From contig NC_079369.1 in NCBI RefSeq assembly GCF_021018895.1, positions 10,606,694 through 10,670,693 of the forward strand: 64,000 nt of DNA, in the 5' to 3' direction. The position numbers and the translations under genes are program-made. The notes under the pieces were generated by a model. It ran no database searches. It had not been told where the DNA came from and saw only the letters and a list, made by a program, of their open reading frames with translations. Every line of letters starts with the position of its first letter. Within the stretch, counting starts at the first letter, position 1. Positions 33,758 to 44,356 of this stretch are shown here, piece by piece. This DNA is from Seriola aureovittata (lineage: Eukaryota; Chordata; Actinopteri; Carangiformes; Carangidae).

Positions 33758-36700
33758 TGGATATTTCCTCACCACGCTGCAGTCTAAAGCCAGGATCACG
33801 ATGACAGGGGGTGGTGTGATTCTCTTGTCCTCTGTCGTGTTCACATTAGTCATATGCAAATAGGCATTGTGCATAGAGAATGACACAAATCCACCATGTC
33901 TAAATCCTCAAAGAAGACTGGTGACGGCTATTTAGCTAACATGATTTATTAAGGTGTTTGACCCAGATAGCACATGCAGCCATTAAATAGTGTTTATTTC
34001 AGGTGTTTGGAGAGATAGAATTTGTCATCGCTGGAATTTGAGGACACAAAGAAGATTTGAATGAAAATTAATTTATCAATTTTACTGAACATGTCTCAGC
34101 TGGGGTTTTTTTTTTTTTTCTTCAACTAGACAGATGGAAGGCAAAGATGGTGAAATGTAGGAGTGAGTCTTTCAGCCTTATCTTCATTGTGTGACTTAAT
34201 TATTTGCCCCTCTTTATGACTGTAATTTAAAACAATTTGTTGTTTGTTTTTGGCTGTGAAGCTGAATTTAGAGTGGAGTTAGAGTTACTGCAAAAAAGAA
34301 CGGAGACATTGTTGCTGTTTCAAGCTGCCAGTTTTACTATAAACCATCATCAGTAACAGTAAGAGGCAACAGCTAATAAACACTGTGCAGTGACTAAGAT
34401 TGCGAGAACATCAACACATATCCATCACCCAGAGCTCTAAACATCATGTAAACATCATGCTGATTAAAAATGCTTCTTGAAGAAACAGGATGTCACAATA
34501 TTAACTTTGGTTAATTATTCATGCTTTTTTAATAATGTTCACAAATCTCCAACAATTTTTTTTTTTTTTTTCACGTGTTAAGTCTTTGGTTAGATTCTTT
34601 TTAATTTGAGGATTTTAGGATTTGCTCTACAATGTTTCCAGTAAATAGATGAATCCATACTTTAGGACTAAAGTCCATCTTGCTCTTACTGGAAGGTTTT
34701 TCAAATGCAGTTTCTTATGATCTTTTTCAGGAGATCCAGAAAAATAATTTATTTCCAAGAAATGAACCCAATTTTCTGATTGATGCAAATGAGCAATCAG
34801 CTGTCACACCTGCTTTTTATCAGCTGTTCCTGACACCTCTTGCATCTCAAAATGAAAGCTTGAATCTGCAACAATACCTCTGTGTTTTCGTTGCAACTCT
34901 ACTTTATTACAATCAAATTTTGACAGAACAAAAAACCTTTTAATCAAACTAAATCTGATGAGGCTTTGAATCGGGATATTGATAGTGGTGAGGAGGGAGA
35001 GGAAAAGTGAGCAGGAAGCAGAGGATTCAGTGACTACAAATAACCACACAACTCAACGTTCTGGCATTTTCTAATGTTCCACATGGCGCAAGGTCACGAT
35101 CATCCCCGGCTAATTCAGGAAAGCGAGCGTTCAAACATTTCTGACAGAAAGCAGTCAGTGACCTTTAAGCTGGAATTGCTTGGCTGGTATTTCGTTCTTG
35201 CTGTCTTTTTTCATCAGGAAATGGAGGTGCAGGGCAGAGACACATCCTTTAGCTGAGGTGAGTATGAAATGCCAGTCTGTCAGCTCCTGTCTGGTCTTTG
35301 CTGTGCAATGTGGTATGAAGAGCAAACTTTATCAGCCCAATCTATCGGTTCAGTTTAAAGTAACGTTCACTGCAGCAGGTTTTTGGTACCAAAACACGTG
35401 AATTGAATGTCTTCAGTTATCAGCATCTAGATAAAAAAAACTTATATCTACTTCTGTTTGCTCTCCGAATTAATCTGCTCTCAGCTCAGCTTTCAGAATT
35501 AATTAACCAAACCCTTTTCACAATTAATGTGTGTGATGTAAAAATCCTCATACACACACACACACACACTGTTTAAATCAAAGACAATTTAAACGGAACG
35601 TAACAAAACCTCAGCCAAACCGTTTGGTCATGTAATTAGTTAGTAGAGTTCCAGGGAATTCAAACAATGTTGGTCACAATGAGAGGAAGCTCTTCAAAGT
35701 GAGATTCGTGACTAATACCTACCTGACCTCACCCAACTGAAAACCCCAGCGTTTAAATAAATATCAAGAATTTCATTGCATTATTCATCACTGTCTGACC
35801 CGGGTCTGTCTGTGAATGGGAATAAGAGAGCATCAATCAGCTTCCCATTAGGACATTAAATGAGTGCAACGGGTTAAGTCAGATGACATTTCTCTTCTCC
35901 TGTCTGAATAGCAAATGCTTAACTGACAAATCAGAGCATTTTCTACATTTAATATATGTATGGCTTCAGCTTTCATGTGAACCTTGACTACAACAGGTTG
36001 ATATGAGCAAAAATCTCCCAGTCACATGATCACTGGGTTTCTTATATGTTCCTTGACATCAACAGAGACATCCAGGCATTTGGATGAGAGGAGGGGTGCT
36101 AAAAGGAGGCGAACCACTGATTTAATATAACAACATGACACGTGTAAATCTCATAAAAGGGAATAGGATTTTATTTGCTATATAATAGTATCAGGCACTA
36201 CATCACCCCAGGCAGAATCGTCATTTACAGTCTACCTTAAATTATTCACATCCAACACTCCTATTCATTAGTGGTTAGTTGACGCGAGTGGTTTCTAGAT
36301 GTGCTGATGAGAAGCAAAAATGTCCATGAGTGTAGTTATCAGCCACGCTAATTCAGCTCGCAGTGCAGCTGATGCTGACACAAAAGAGCTTAGAGTGATG
36401 AAAGACAAACCAAGTGTGGTAATGTAGAGCTGGGCCTGAAATGAGCAAAAATGCCCATTGTAATAAAACTTGAACCCTAGTGATTTATGTAAAAACATTG
36501 CTTTTCCTGTAGCAACGCCATCAGGACTAAGTGGATGTTCTTGCCCACTGGTGGTAGGAATCTAATAGTAGCATTGTCATCCGTCCGTCCATTGGTTCTG
36601 TTTGCTGATGTGTAATGAGCATCACAGCCTCATGAGGCCGCTAGTCGGACAAATAAGCTTTCTTATAATGCAGCTCAAATCATAACAAAATGAATGATAA

Positions 36701-37183
36701 AGTCCTAGTACCATGATCTTTTTTTATGCACATAAAGCAAAAACATAGTTTGTAGTGTAAAGATGCCAAATGTTTTCATAGAAAATAAATATTTACCAAG
36801 TCAAACTGTGTTTTAAGAGTACTTGCATGAAAACCATGCAAAAAAGTGCCCCAATTTGATTTTTTTAGGCATATAAAGACAAAATGACATAAACATATTA
36901 ACAGACCCAACACTAATAAAGTTAATTATACTCTGTTATTATTTGAAATATTACTAGGACTAATTTCACAGACAGATTAAGCCAAGACCTATTTTGGAGC
37001 TTGGTTTAGTCCATATCCAAGACGATGGCCTATTATTTTTCATAGATTACAAATGTTAAATTTAATCATTGTGTAAAACAAAATTCAATAAGTCAGTCCT
37101 TCTGGTGTTGTGAATATTGTTAAGTTGTTGTAAATAGTGGTTTTAAGTGATAAAGTTGATTGTACTCTCATCTACAATCTGGA

Positions 37184-37189
37184 TTTATT
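37184..37189 (-). terminator. Candidate polyadenylation signal of the S1P receptor gene
   Basis: TTTATT on the plus strand is AATAAA on the minus strand, 136 bases below the receptor stop codon. Other signals farther left are possible. Confidence 0.4.
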
Positions 37190-37324
37190 TGGTTCAAACT
37201 GAATATTCTTGCTATTCATATCCATGTAAGACTGGCCATAGTGCATAAACAAAAAGTGGCTGATAGCAGGACTATGTCAGTTCTTCTTCTTTGTGACTGT
37301 AAGGCCTCATTAAGGTGCTTCCAC

Positions 37325-38536
37325 TCAGAACTTGCTGAGGGGTGGCAGAGCCCCTGCCTTCACCAGCACAGCTGACAGCAGGTCTGCAGGCCCAGAAGGG
37401 TGGGGCACAGCAGTGGCAGAGGGATCTCCATGTTTGTTTTCAGAGTTCATTGGTGTGGGAACCTTCCCTTTATTCAGCGTGGACTTGCCAGCCCCACCGC
37501 CCCCTCCTCCACCCAAACTGGTCTTGCTGTTCTCCGCTGTGGGGATGATTGTGCCCAGGTGGGGGTTGCCTGCCATAGGAGTCCCAGTGGGCTCCATGCT
37601 GGTCTGACAGCAGCACAGCAGCCGGAAGAAGGCAGCCCTCATCTCCCTGCTGGAGAGAGTGTAAATCAGAGGATTGAGGGCAGAGTTGAGCACAGCCAGG
37701 GCGATGAACCAGTCCACCTGGTAGAGCACAGGGCACTTATCCGGGCTACAACCTACATCCAGCAGCAGCAAGAGGAAGAGGGGGGCCCAGCACATGACAA
37801 ACACTCCAAGAACAATAACCACTGTCCGCAGCAGGGCCAGTGAGCGCTCTGAAGGCCGGCTGCTCACCCTGCGGCCACTAGAGGTCACCAGGCGGTAGAT
37901 CCTGATGTAGAGGATGATGATGGCCACCAACAGGGCACTGAACACACTGATGCAGAAGGCCACATAACTCTTAGCATAGAGCGGCAGCACTGTAGAGCAG
38001 GAGGTCAGATTGTTCAGGCAGTTCCACCCCAGGCTGGGCAGGGCGCTGAGCAGAACTGACACAAACCAGCAGGCTGCCAGCAGTCCTAGGAGTCTCCCTC
38101 GACCTGCGGTCTCACATGGACGCAGACGCACCATAGTCATATGCCTCTCAATACCAATGGCCAGAAGGCTGAACGTGGAGGCACTGAGGGCCACAAACAT
38201 GCTCCCTTCTCTGGCGAGCCACTGCACCGGTGTCAGGAAGAAGGTGTTACGTCCAGATGTAAAGATGTTTACTACATAGGCCACACCAGCCAGCAGGTCT
38301 GAAAGCGCCAGGTTTCCAATGAGGAAATACATGCGGCTGTGGAAGCGCTTGTTCCTCCACAGAGCGAGCAGGACTGTAACGTTCTCCAGGACAATCAGCA
38401 CGCAGATGAAGAGCAGCACAGCCATCTTACAGGCCCCACCGCTGCGAGGCCGATCCCACTTCCCCGAGTGGTTGTAGTGGTTGACGATGACACGGTTCAT
38501 CCCATCCTCGAATATGTTCCCCATGCTGCCTGCCAT
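37325..38536 (-). CDS. s1pr4: Sphingosine-1-phosphate receptor (GPCR), S1PR4-like
   Basis: One uninterrupted 403-codon exon encodes a class A receptor with seven hydrophobic segments. R109-E110 occupy the position of the S1P headgroup-binding Arg-Glu pair, and the Glu separates S1P from LPA receptors. Other landmarks are an N-glycosylation sequon at N22, ERH at 130-132 in place of DRY, extracellular Cys pairs (C173/C180 and C263/C268), CWAP at 249-252, NPLIY at 288-292 and palmitoylation-type Cys 308-310. The tail has a seven-Gly run. It should signal through G proteins at the plasma membrane. NHYNHSG, ASTFSLL, TMVR and DWFIALAVLNSALNP resemble S1PR4. S1PR5 (VIV-HYN, LLLLLDV) and S1PR3 (MYFLIGNLAL, AFCISVFSALLV) are close alternatives. 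Location near ANKRD24 and SHD, all in human 19p13.3, supports S1PR4. The family is certain and the subtype is moderately supported. Start at 38536 is the first in-frame ATG; Met5 is an alternative. Confidence 0.93.
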   Translation of the reverse strand: MAGSMGNIFEDGMNRVIVNHYNHSGKWDRPRSGGACKMAVLLFICVLIVLENVTVLLALWRNKRFHSRMYFLIGNLALSDLLAGVAYVVNIFTSGRNTFFLTPVQWLAREGSMFVALSASTFSLLAIGIERHMTMVRLRPCETAGRGRLLGLLAACWFVSVLLSALPSLGWNCLNNLTSCSTVLPLYAKSYVAFCISVFSALLVAIIILYIRIYRLVTSSGRRVSSRPSERSLALLRTVVIVLGVFVMCWAPLFLLLLLDVGCSPDKCPVLYQVDWFIALAVLNSALNPLIYTLSSREMRAAFFRLLCCCQTSMEPTGTPMAGNPHLGTIIPTAENSKTSLGGGGGGGAGKSTLNKGKVPTPMNSENKHGDPSATAVPHPSGPADLLSAVLVKAGALPPLSKF

Positions 38537-38653
38537 TCGTGCCCTTCCTCAATTACACAGCAGAGGGAGCCGTAGCACTGGTCACAGCAGAGGGAGGTCA
38601 GGCCGCTCAGCCTGGCAGGGTTAGGGTGGTCATTTTACAGCCTCTTCAAGGAC
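38537..38653 (-). other. S1P receptor 5' UTR within the coding exon
   Basis: An acceptor (TTTTTGATTGGCAG, minus strand) at 38655-38654 starts the exon 117 bases above the ATG. S1P receptor genes usually have an intronless coding exon preceded by a spliced 5' UTR, as here. Confidence 0.6.
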
Positions 38654-38752
38654 CTGCCAATCAAAAACACTCAGATGTCACACAAGCATTGTGGATAAGT
38701 TTTGTAAGAAAAAATCCCTCACTCCATACCTCTAGGTCATGATTATCCACGA

Positions 38753-38839
38753 AAAGGCAACTGGACTTGTTCAGTTCAGGACTGAAGAAACCTCATGGAC
38801 CAGGTCTTCAAGTATCTGCAACCAAGTCCAGTTGCCTTT
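38753..38839. repeat. Inverted repeat with 17-bp perfect arms (dispersed repeat module)
   Basis: The arms at 38,753-38,769 (AAAGGCAACTGGACTTG) and 38,823-38,839 are exact reverse complements around a 53-bp spacer. The right half, with ACTGAAGAA, CAGGTCTTCAAG, ATCTGCAACCAAGTCCAGTT, resembles a repeat module widespread in fish genomes. It lies inside the predicted 5' UTR intron of the receptor gene. Confidence 0.75.
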
Positions 38840-39511
38840 AACAACTTTTTTTCTAAACTTTATTTTTGGGTTCTAGTAAATTAAAAGCAATTGAAAATAA
38901 ATACTGTGTAAAAGTTATATATTTGACCCTGTGCATCACTGAGATGAAAAATCTCATGTACCCAAGTAGCCAAGATAGCAGCAGCATTTAGAATATATAC
39001 ATTACATATAAAACAATATAAAACAGACTAATAAAAGGAAAAAAACAATAATAAATAGTAAATTTGGACATTACAACTTCTTGTTTTCTTATTGTTCAAA
39101 ACTCCTGTCTTAGCCTTCTTATTTAAATGAATTTCTAGTGAAAGCACTGTGACTCACACACAAAGGTCTATATTCGAAAAGGTTCCAAATTAATCATTGT
39201 AATGTAATTCTGAGGTTAGGCAAACAGGTTTTTCTCAGTAATAAGGCCAAATATGTGCATGACTAACCCATTCACACTGTAGAGAATATAAATTCCCCTC
39301 TGTCAAAATAAAACAATGTTTAGCAACATTTATACACAATATAAGTTGAAACGAGATGCGAGGTCTAAGCAGCTCTCTGTTTTGGAGCAGATGAACACAG
39401 TTAAATGGAATATTCGTTTGGAAAGACGTAAGACCTGCAGTAAAAATCAAGTGTCTGTCTCTGCACAGTGTGTCTGTTGCTCGTCACCACAACTACAGTG
39501 ACTTGCCTTAC

Positions 39512-39850
39512 CTTTTTGGAGTGATTGCCTTCATCTAAACATCCCGGCGGTGTGATGGAGTTTAAGTTTTGTTTTGTTTGTTTTTTTTCTCTCCTGCGTG
39601 AAGATTTCCTGGTGAGAAAATATGTGATCGCCGATAATGGAATATATTCGATGTGTAGTCAAATCTCCATATGTTGTCCTCGCCCGTGTAGAAGTTTCTT
39701 CCTCAAATATCCACTCAACTTTTCCTCCCGTGTCGTCTCCTCTGTCCTCTCCAACTGTACCCGCTCTCACCCCTCCCGATGTTGGGGCGGGATCTTTCCC
39801 CGGGCTACCCCTACATTTAGGTTTGTACCGAGGAGAGAGGTCAGAGTCAC
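39512..39850 (-). other. Predicted noncoding first exon of the S1P receptor gene
   Basis: A strong donor (CCAAAAAG|GTAAGG, minus strand) lies at 39512/39511 and would pair with the acceptor at 38655-38654, an intron of about 0.86 kb. The segment above it is locally GC-richer than its surroundings (39,720-39,810). The transcription start is not defined. Confidence 0.5.
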
Positions 39851-40059
39851 GTGTTTCATTATTCCAGAAGATCAGGCATAGGTCTCAACACCATAAATAT
39901 GTCTGGGTTTTTACATCAAGATCAATACATTAGCCTTATACATTTCCTGAGAAATTCAGAAAATGTCCTATCTGGCAATGATTGAAAAATTCCCGGATCC
40001 ACCCCTTTAATTGAATGGCTTCTTGTCTGACCCATGCCCCTTTCCTCCACCAGGTTTAG

Positions 40060-40370
40060 TGTAGCTAAATTAGTTCAGTACTTTTTTGCTGAGAAACAAA
40101 CAAACAAGAAAACAAACAAACAAACACAGAGCTCTGTCAAGGCCAATGTCAAATAACATACACCAGACTTCAGAGAAATAAATTCAAATTCATAATGAAT
40201 AATCCAGATCTGCACCATTCCCCATCCTTCCAACAAGTTTGTTGCAAATCGGTTCAGTACTTTTCGCATAATCCTACTGAAAAACTAACAAATAAGCAAA
40301 CAAACAGACAGACAGACAGACAGACGCAGGTGAAAACATAACCTCCTTGGTGGAGTTAGCAGTCAGGGTG
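40060..40370 (-). repeat. Dispersed teleost repeat (AGGAGGTTATGTTTTCACC type)
   Basis: Read on the minus strand it runs CACCAAGGAGGTTATGTTTT, CACCTGCGTCTGTCTG, a TTTG/TCTG simple run, GTAGGATTATGCGAAAAG, TACTGAACCGATTTGC, then AGAGCTCTGTG. I recognise this order from a family found in many teleosts. A partial second unit lies at 40,060-40,135. Confidence 0.65.
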
Positions 40371-42064
40371 AGTTTGATTGATTTTGGTTGATTTTCACCA
40401 AGTGTAAATCAAAGAGTTTTGTTTTTGTCCTCTACGGACGGAGAGCAGTTGACTGTGTCAGAGAAACACTTAATTTATCTGCTCCAATGTCTCATAAAAT
40501 TGCTGCAGTTAACTTGTCCCAACACATGTTACAGTTTATTGCCCGAAGGGCCTTTTGTGCTCTGTGGAGTTGTGTCATTCTCAAATAGCCTTTCAGACCT
40601 AATGTTTTGATCTTGTTGGCACTGGTTGGCACTGGTTCCCACTGTCAACTCAATATCTTCATTTAGATTTTTTTAGATATATTACAGGTGCTTGTTTTCG
40701 GGGTTGAAAATAATGAAGGATTCTCAACCGAACCTATCGTTTCAGTCCATTTTCTCAGAGCACGGAAAGCAAAATTCAGATTCAGTCATATCCAAAGTTG
40801 ATCACAGGTTCATGAAAGGACACATTTTGTTTATTTGTCTTGCCTGCGGAATTCATCTCCTCCACCAAGAGGCCAAGAAGTTGCAACCCCTTTTATATCT
40901 GTGACTTGATGAGTCACTGTTTTTCATGTTCAAATAAAAGTCCCTTTGCTCCTTCACAGTGTGAGATAGGTCAGACCTCTCTCGTTGGAGCCAAGTGGAA
41001 TGGATGGGAAGGGAAGAGTCACACTTTGCTTCTCCTTTTATGCACTTCTTCTGGTGTTATTCTGGGGAAAAAATATATTTTATAGTTATGAAGGGGTTTC
41101 GTCTGTGGCCCAGGGAGTAATATGTCCACTTACAAAGTACAGGCCAGGTCATTAGGTCATCATCATGTGGATCAGTCTGCAAAAGTGATGTTTTAGTCAT
41201 TGCAGGAAAGTTCTCACGCCTTGAACCACTTTACCATCAATGCGTCCGAGCTACAATAAGTACTCATCGACTACTCAGTGGCCCAAAAAAAGAAAGACTG
41301 CAATTATGCACCATGCAGGTTCATGATGGAAGAAAAGCAGGATGTTGGTGGAACCGTGAGGAATGCTGTGTCAGATATTACTGCAAATACAAAACTTGTC
41401 ATCGCATTCCATGCTGTGTCCCGGTGTGTAGCAATCTGGCTTCAGGAGCCAACTGCCTGATGACAGCAACACAAGAGGGGAAACCACAGCTGGATGTGGA
41501 AGTTGTGGGTCATGCTGAGGACTATGTCTGACCCGCTAACACCCACTCTTCAACCCTGCTAATCCACCCCACACACCAACATCACCCTGTCCCTCTCTGC
41601 TGCTGGCCGTGCTTTGTGTTTAAAAAAAAACAAACACGCACAAAAAAAAAAAAACAGAACAAATATTCCCATCAAATAACCCAAAAGCCATTATTCCAAC
41701 CACTGAATGGTACTGCGTAGGAACAGGCGCTGTTGTGTCTCATTGACTGTTTACATTGACTGTTTATATGCATTTTATGGCAGTTTTCCCACATGCCGGT
41801 CACTGACTTCAAGTACCATGGTTTCACATTCAGCCTGGGAGAGTGAAAAAGCAAGAGAGAGATAGAGCGAGAGACAGAGAGAGAGAGGCTGGGAGAGAGT
41901 TTATCAGACAGGAGGCAGAGCAAAGCCGCTACAGGATGGTTGACGCAAAGTTTCATGTGGGAAAAATGCTGAGGAGAGAAATGAGGCTTGAATTAAGGAG
42001 GTCAGTTGTAGGTGAATGGTGGGTTCTCTGTTAATTTGCTGTTGGTATTTTGTAGTAGATACAA

Positions 42065-42312
42065 CCAGTGGTGGAATTTGATTAAGTATTAATTACTATT
42101 ACAAAAGTACAATTTTGAGGTAATACTGTCAGGGGTCATTTTTCTGGATTAAGAGTACTTTTACTTTCCACACCTGAAGTACATTCTGATAATAATACTT
42201 CCTTCCCTTCACTGCAGGACTTTTATTCGTAATGGAGCATTTTTACATTATGGGATTGCTACTCTTACTTAGATAAAGGATAATCGATCTGAATACTTCT
42301 TCCACAACTGCA
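42065..42312 (+). repeat. Dispersed teleost repeat (AGTGGTGGAAT...CTTCTTCCACAACTG type)
   Basis: It begins AGTGGTGGAATTTGATTAAG and ends GAATACTTCTTCCACAACTG. Between these are GTACAATTTTGAGG, AGTACTTTTACTTTCCAC and TGCAGGACTTTTA. This is the layout of an abundant percomorph repeat, here as a shortened and diverged copy. Confidence 0.75.
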
Positions 42313-43383
42313 TACGACATAATACATCAACATGGCATCATAAAGAACAAAGGAAGACAAAGCTTTTCATTGGATCAAACAATCTTCGGTTGATGGAGTA
42401 GCGCAGTTGTCATGGAAATTGCATTGTGATGAGAGTGTTATGACTGAAGTGTTTCTAAAGTCAAGAACTAACTTTCAGTCTCAGCTTTTATGCAAATATG
42501 TACAAGAAGTTCCCCTCCAGACTTGTTTTAAACTATGTGAAAATACTCGGCTATGATTAATATTTTATTTAACACGAGGAGTTTGTCATGCACCAAAATT
42601 TGGCGACGAGCATTTGGCGAATAGCTTGTGGCTGGAAGTGGCTGACACAGTATTAGTGGTTGTGCTAATGCAAACTCTCACTCTCACAGTCATTTCTGCA
42701 GTGCAGTTCCAAGATGGAAATATTCAGTCATATAGTTGACTGCTTTTTTCGCTCATGATATGTCTTGTATTATATTTAAAAAAAAAAACACCATACAGAC
42801 ACGTTAACAGGGTAAAAACTTCATTTCCATCAAAGGGGGTCTTAAAAATGGTCAGAAATAAATGGAATGAAATTTTAACATCTATAGTATCTATGCAACT
42901 GGAAAACTTCATTCCCTCAGGAAGATCATGAACCTTCAGACTGGTATCGTAGGTAACCATGAATTCTGACAGATTGCTAGCTATGGTGGTTATTGAGGAC
43001 ATAAAAGTTCTTATGATATAAGAAAACACAAGCGGAACAAAAGACCTTTTAAAGTTATTACTCTGCCTCGAGAGGGATACTTTGTTTTCTTTCTTGTCTG
43101 CTGATGCCGGCTCGCTTTTCCAACTTTCCATCTCTTCTGTTTTTGTTTTTGCTTTCTTTGCTGTTGCTGGATCAAATAGGCAAAAATAGCATAGGACAGG
43201 CCAGAAATTGAGTCTGTGATGGATGACAGTACCGGCTAACAGAGACCGACAGCAAAACAAATGTTGATAAAAAGAGGGGGAGATGGAAAGAGACAAAAAA
43301 AAAAAAAAAAGATCATGAGGCTAAGAAGCAGCAGAACAGACAGTTTTCTTTTATTCTATCTCTCTCATTCTCTCTCGCAGTCC

Positions 43384-43387
43384 CTGT
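43384..43387. repeat. Target-site duplication, left copy (CTGT)
   Basis: CTGT directly before the left LTR equals CTGT directly after the right LTR (50,565-50,568). Confidence 0.7.
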
Positions 43388-43750
43388 TGTTACCTTCCAC
43401 CAGTCTCCGGCCTCGAACCGTAGTAAGACGGCCACTGGTATATGCTAACTCACTTAGCTTAGCCTGGCTCGTTGGCTGGTAACAAGCTTTACAAAGAGTC
43501 CGGACCAACTCTGCATTGAAGAACGGGGCACTTTATTCCAACGGTACAGTAGGCGTTATGCATATCCTTTCAGTGATACACTGGACTCTATATTGTCTAG
43601 CAGTAATAACAGTATTTTCTCAGTCGGCATACATCCGTTCACTGTGGTTGCGTCTCACTCTCTCGTACTATCGCTTTGTTTTTGTATACGTCACACACGC
43701 ATATTACCCACAAAGCCACCTTCTTAAAGGAGCAGGCTTGGCTTGCAACA
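43388..43750 (-). repeat. 3' LTR (left copy)
   Basis: 363 bp; plus strand TGTTACCTTCC to GGCTTGCAACA. On the minus strand it has a TGACGTA (CRE-like) and TATACAAA box near 43,681-43,693 and an AATAAA poly(A) signal at 43,537-43,532. This gives the U3-R-U5 order expected of a minus-strand element. Confidence 0.95.
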
Positions 43751-43763
43751 CTACCCCCACTCT
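43751..43763 (-). other. Polypurine tract of the retrotransposon
   Basis: Minus-strand AGAGTGGGGGTAG directly precedes the 3' LTR. This is the expected position of the plus-strand DNA primer. One T within the purine run is unusual but tolerated. Confidence 0.75.
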
Positions 43764-44356
43764 GGATGATGATTAAACCCTTAACATCACTCCAGCACAG
43801 TTACATACATTAGCGAAGGAAACAACATTTTACCACTGAACATTTCCAACAACCCACATTTCCCACAGTCCTTGAATGGATCCTTCCCCAGTGGAAGGTA
43901 ACTGGAAATGAAGGAGATAATGTTCATAAAATGTCTCTTAAGCCTACTGCATGTCCTCCCTGCATAATGGTAACAAAATGTTCACACAATTATACCTGAG
44001 TAAAAGGGGGTTCTTTCTCTCTAGAGCTATAAAATCTCACAGTGCGCTAACTGAATAAAGTGCAGCCACAGTGTCTATTACTGAGTTTTAACATGTCACA
44101 TTCACACTTAAACAAGGCCTATGCATTCTAAGGTGCCATAAACATGAACAGTGCTTAGCAAATCTCGCCATAAAGTGCAACTTATAAAAATACAGTTCTG
44201 GAACTCTTTTCTTACAAAATTAACACAATTGAACTTTTTTTTTTTTTTTTTTTACTAGGGAGCTCCGGGTAGACTACCGTTGCTCCCGGTGAGATCAGGG
44301 CGCATTCTTGCCCTCTCCTGGAACAACGATCTCACCACTAACTAACTCAAAGTCTC
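43764..44356 (-). other. 3' noncoding region of the retrotransposon
   Basis: About 590 bp with no ORF of note lie between the gag-pol stop and the polypurine tract. It includes an A19 run (plus-strand T at 44,235-44,253). No envelope-like gene is visible. Confidence 0.7.

Larger units (their letters stand above)
28100..37180. other. Intergenic region with dispersed repeats
   Basis: No gene could be supported on either strand. The visible content is an A24 run, several dispersed repeat copies (28.9, 30.2, 32.2 and 32.6 kb) and CA/GT/TA tracts. The ORFs are short, without recognisable domains, and often overlap microsatellites. Confidence 0.65.
39880..43383. other. Intergenic region with repeats
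   Basis: No gene could be supported. There are two identified repeat segments (about 40.06-40.37 kb and 42.07-42.31 kb) and GA-rich sequence near 41.85 kb. Confidence 0.6.

Noticed and set aside
41278..41531. Two overlapping plus-strand frames with Cys-rich translation
   Set aside because: There is no signal peptide, splice context or conserved cysteine spacing. One frame's start overlaps the other without preference.
43516..43776. Open frame within the left LTR, repeated at 50,330-50,641
   Set aside because: It is the same LTR sequence twice, on the strand opposite to the element. The two frames diverge exactly where the LTR ends.
43764..44356. Search for an envelope gene in the retrotransposon
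   Set aside because: The interval before the 3' LTR is too short and has no open frame of useful length.
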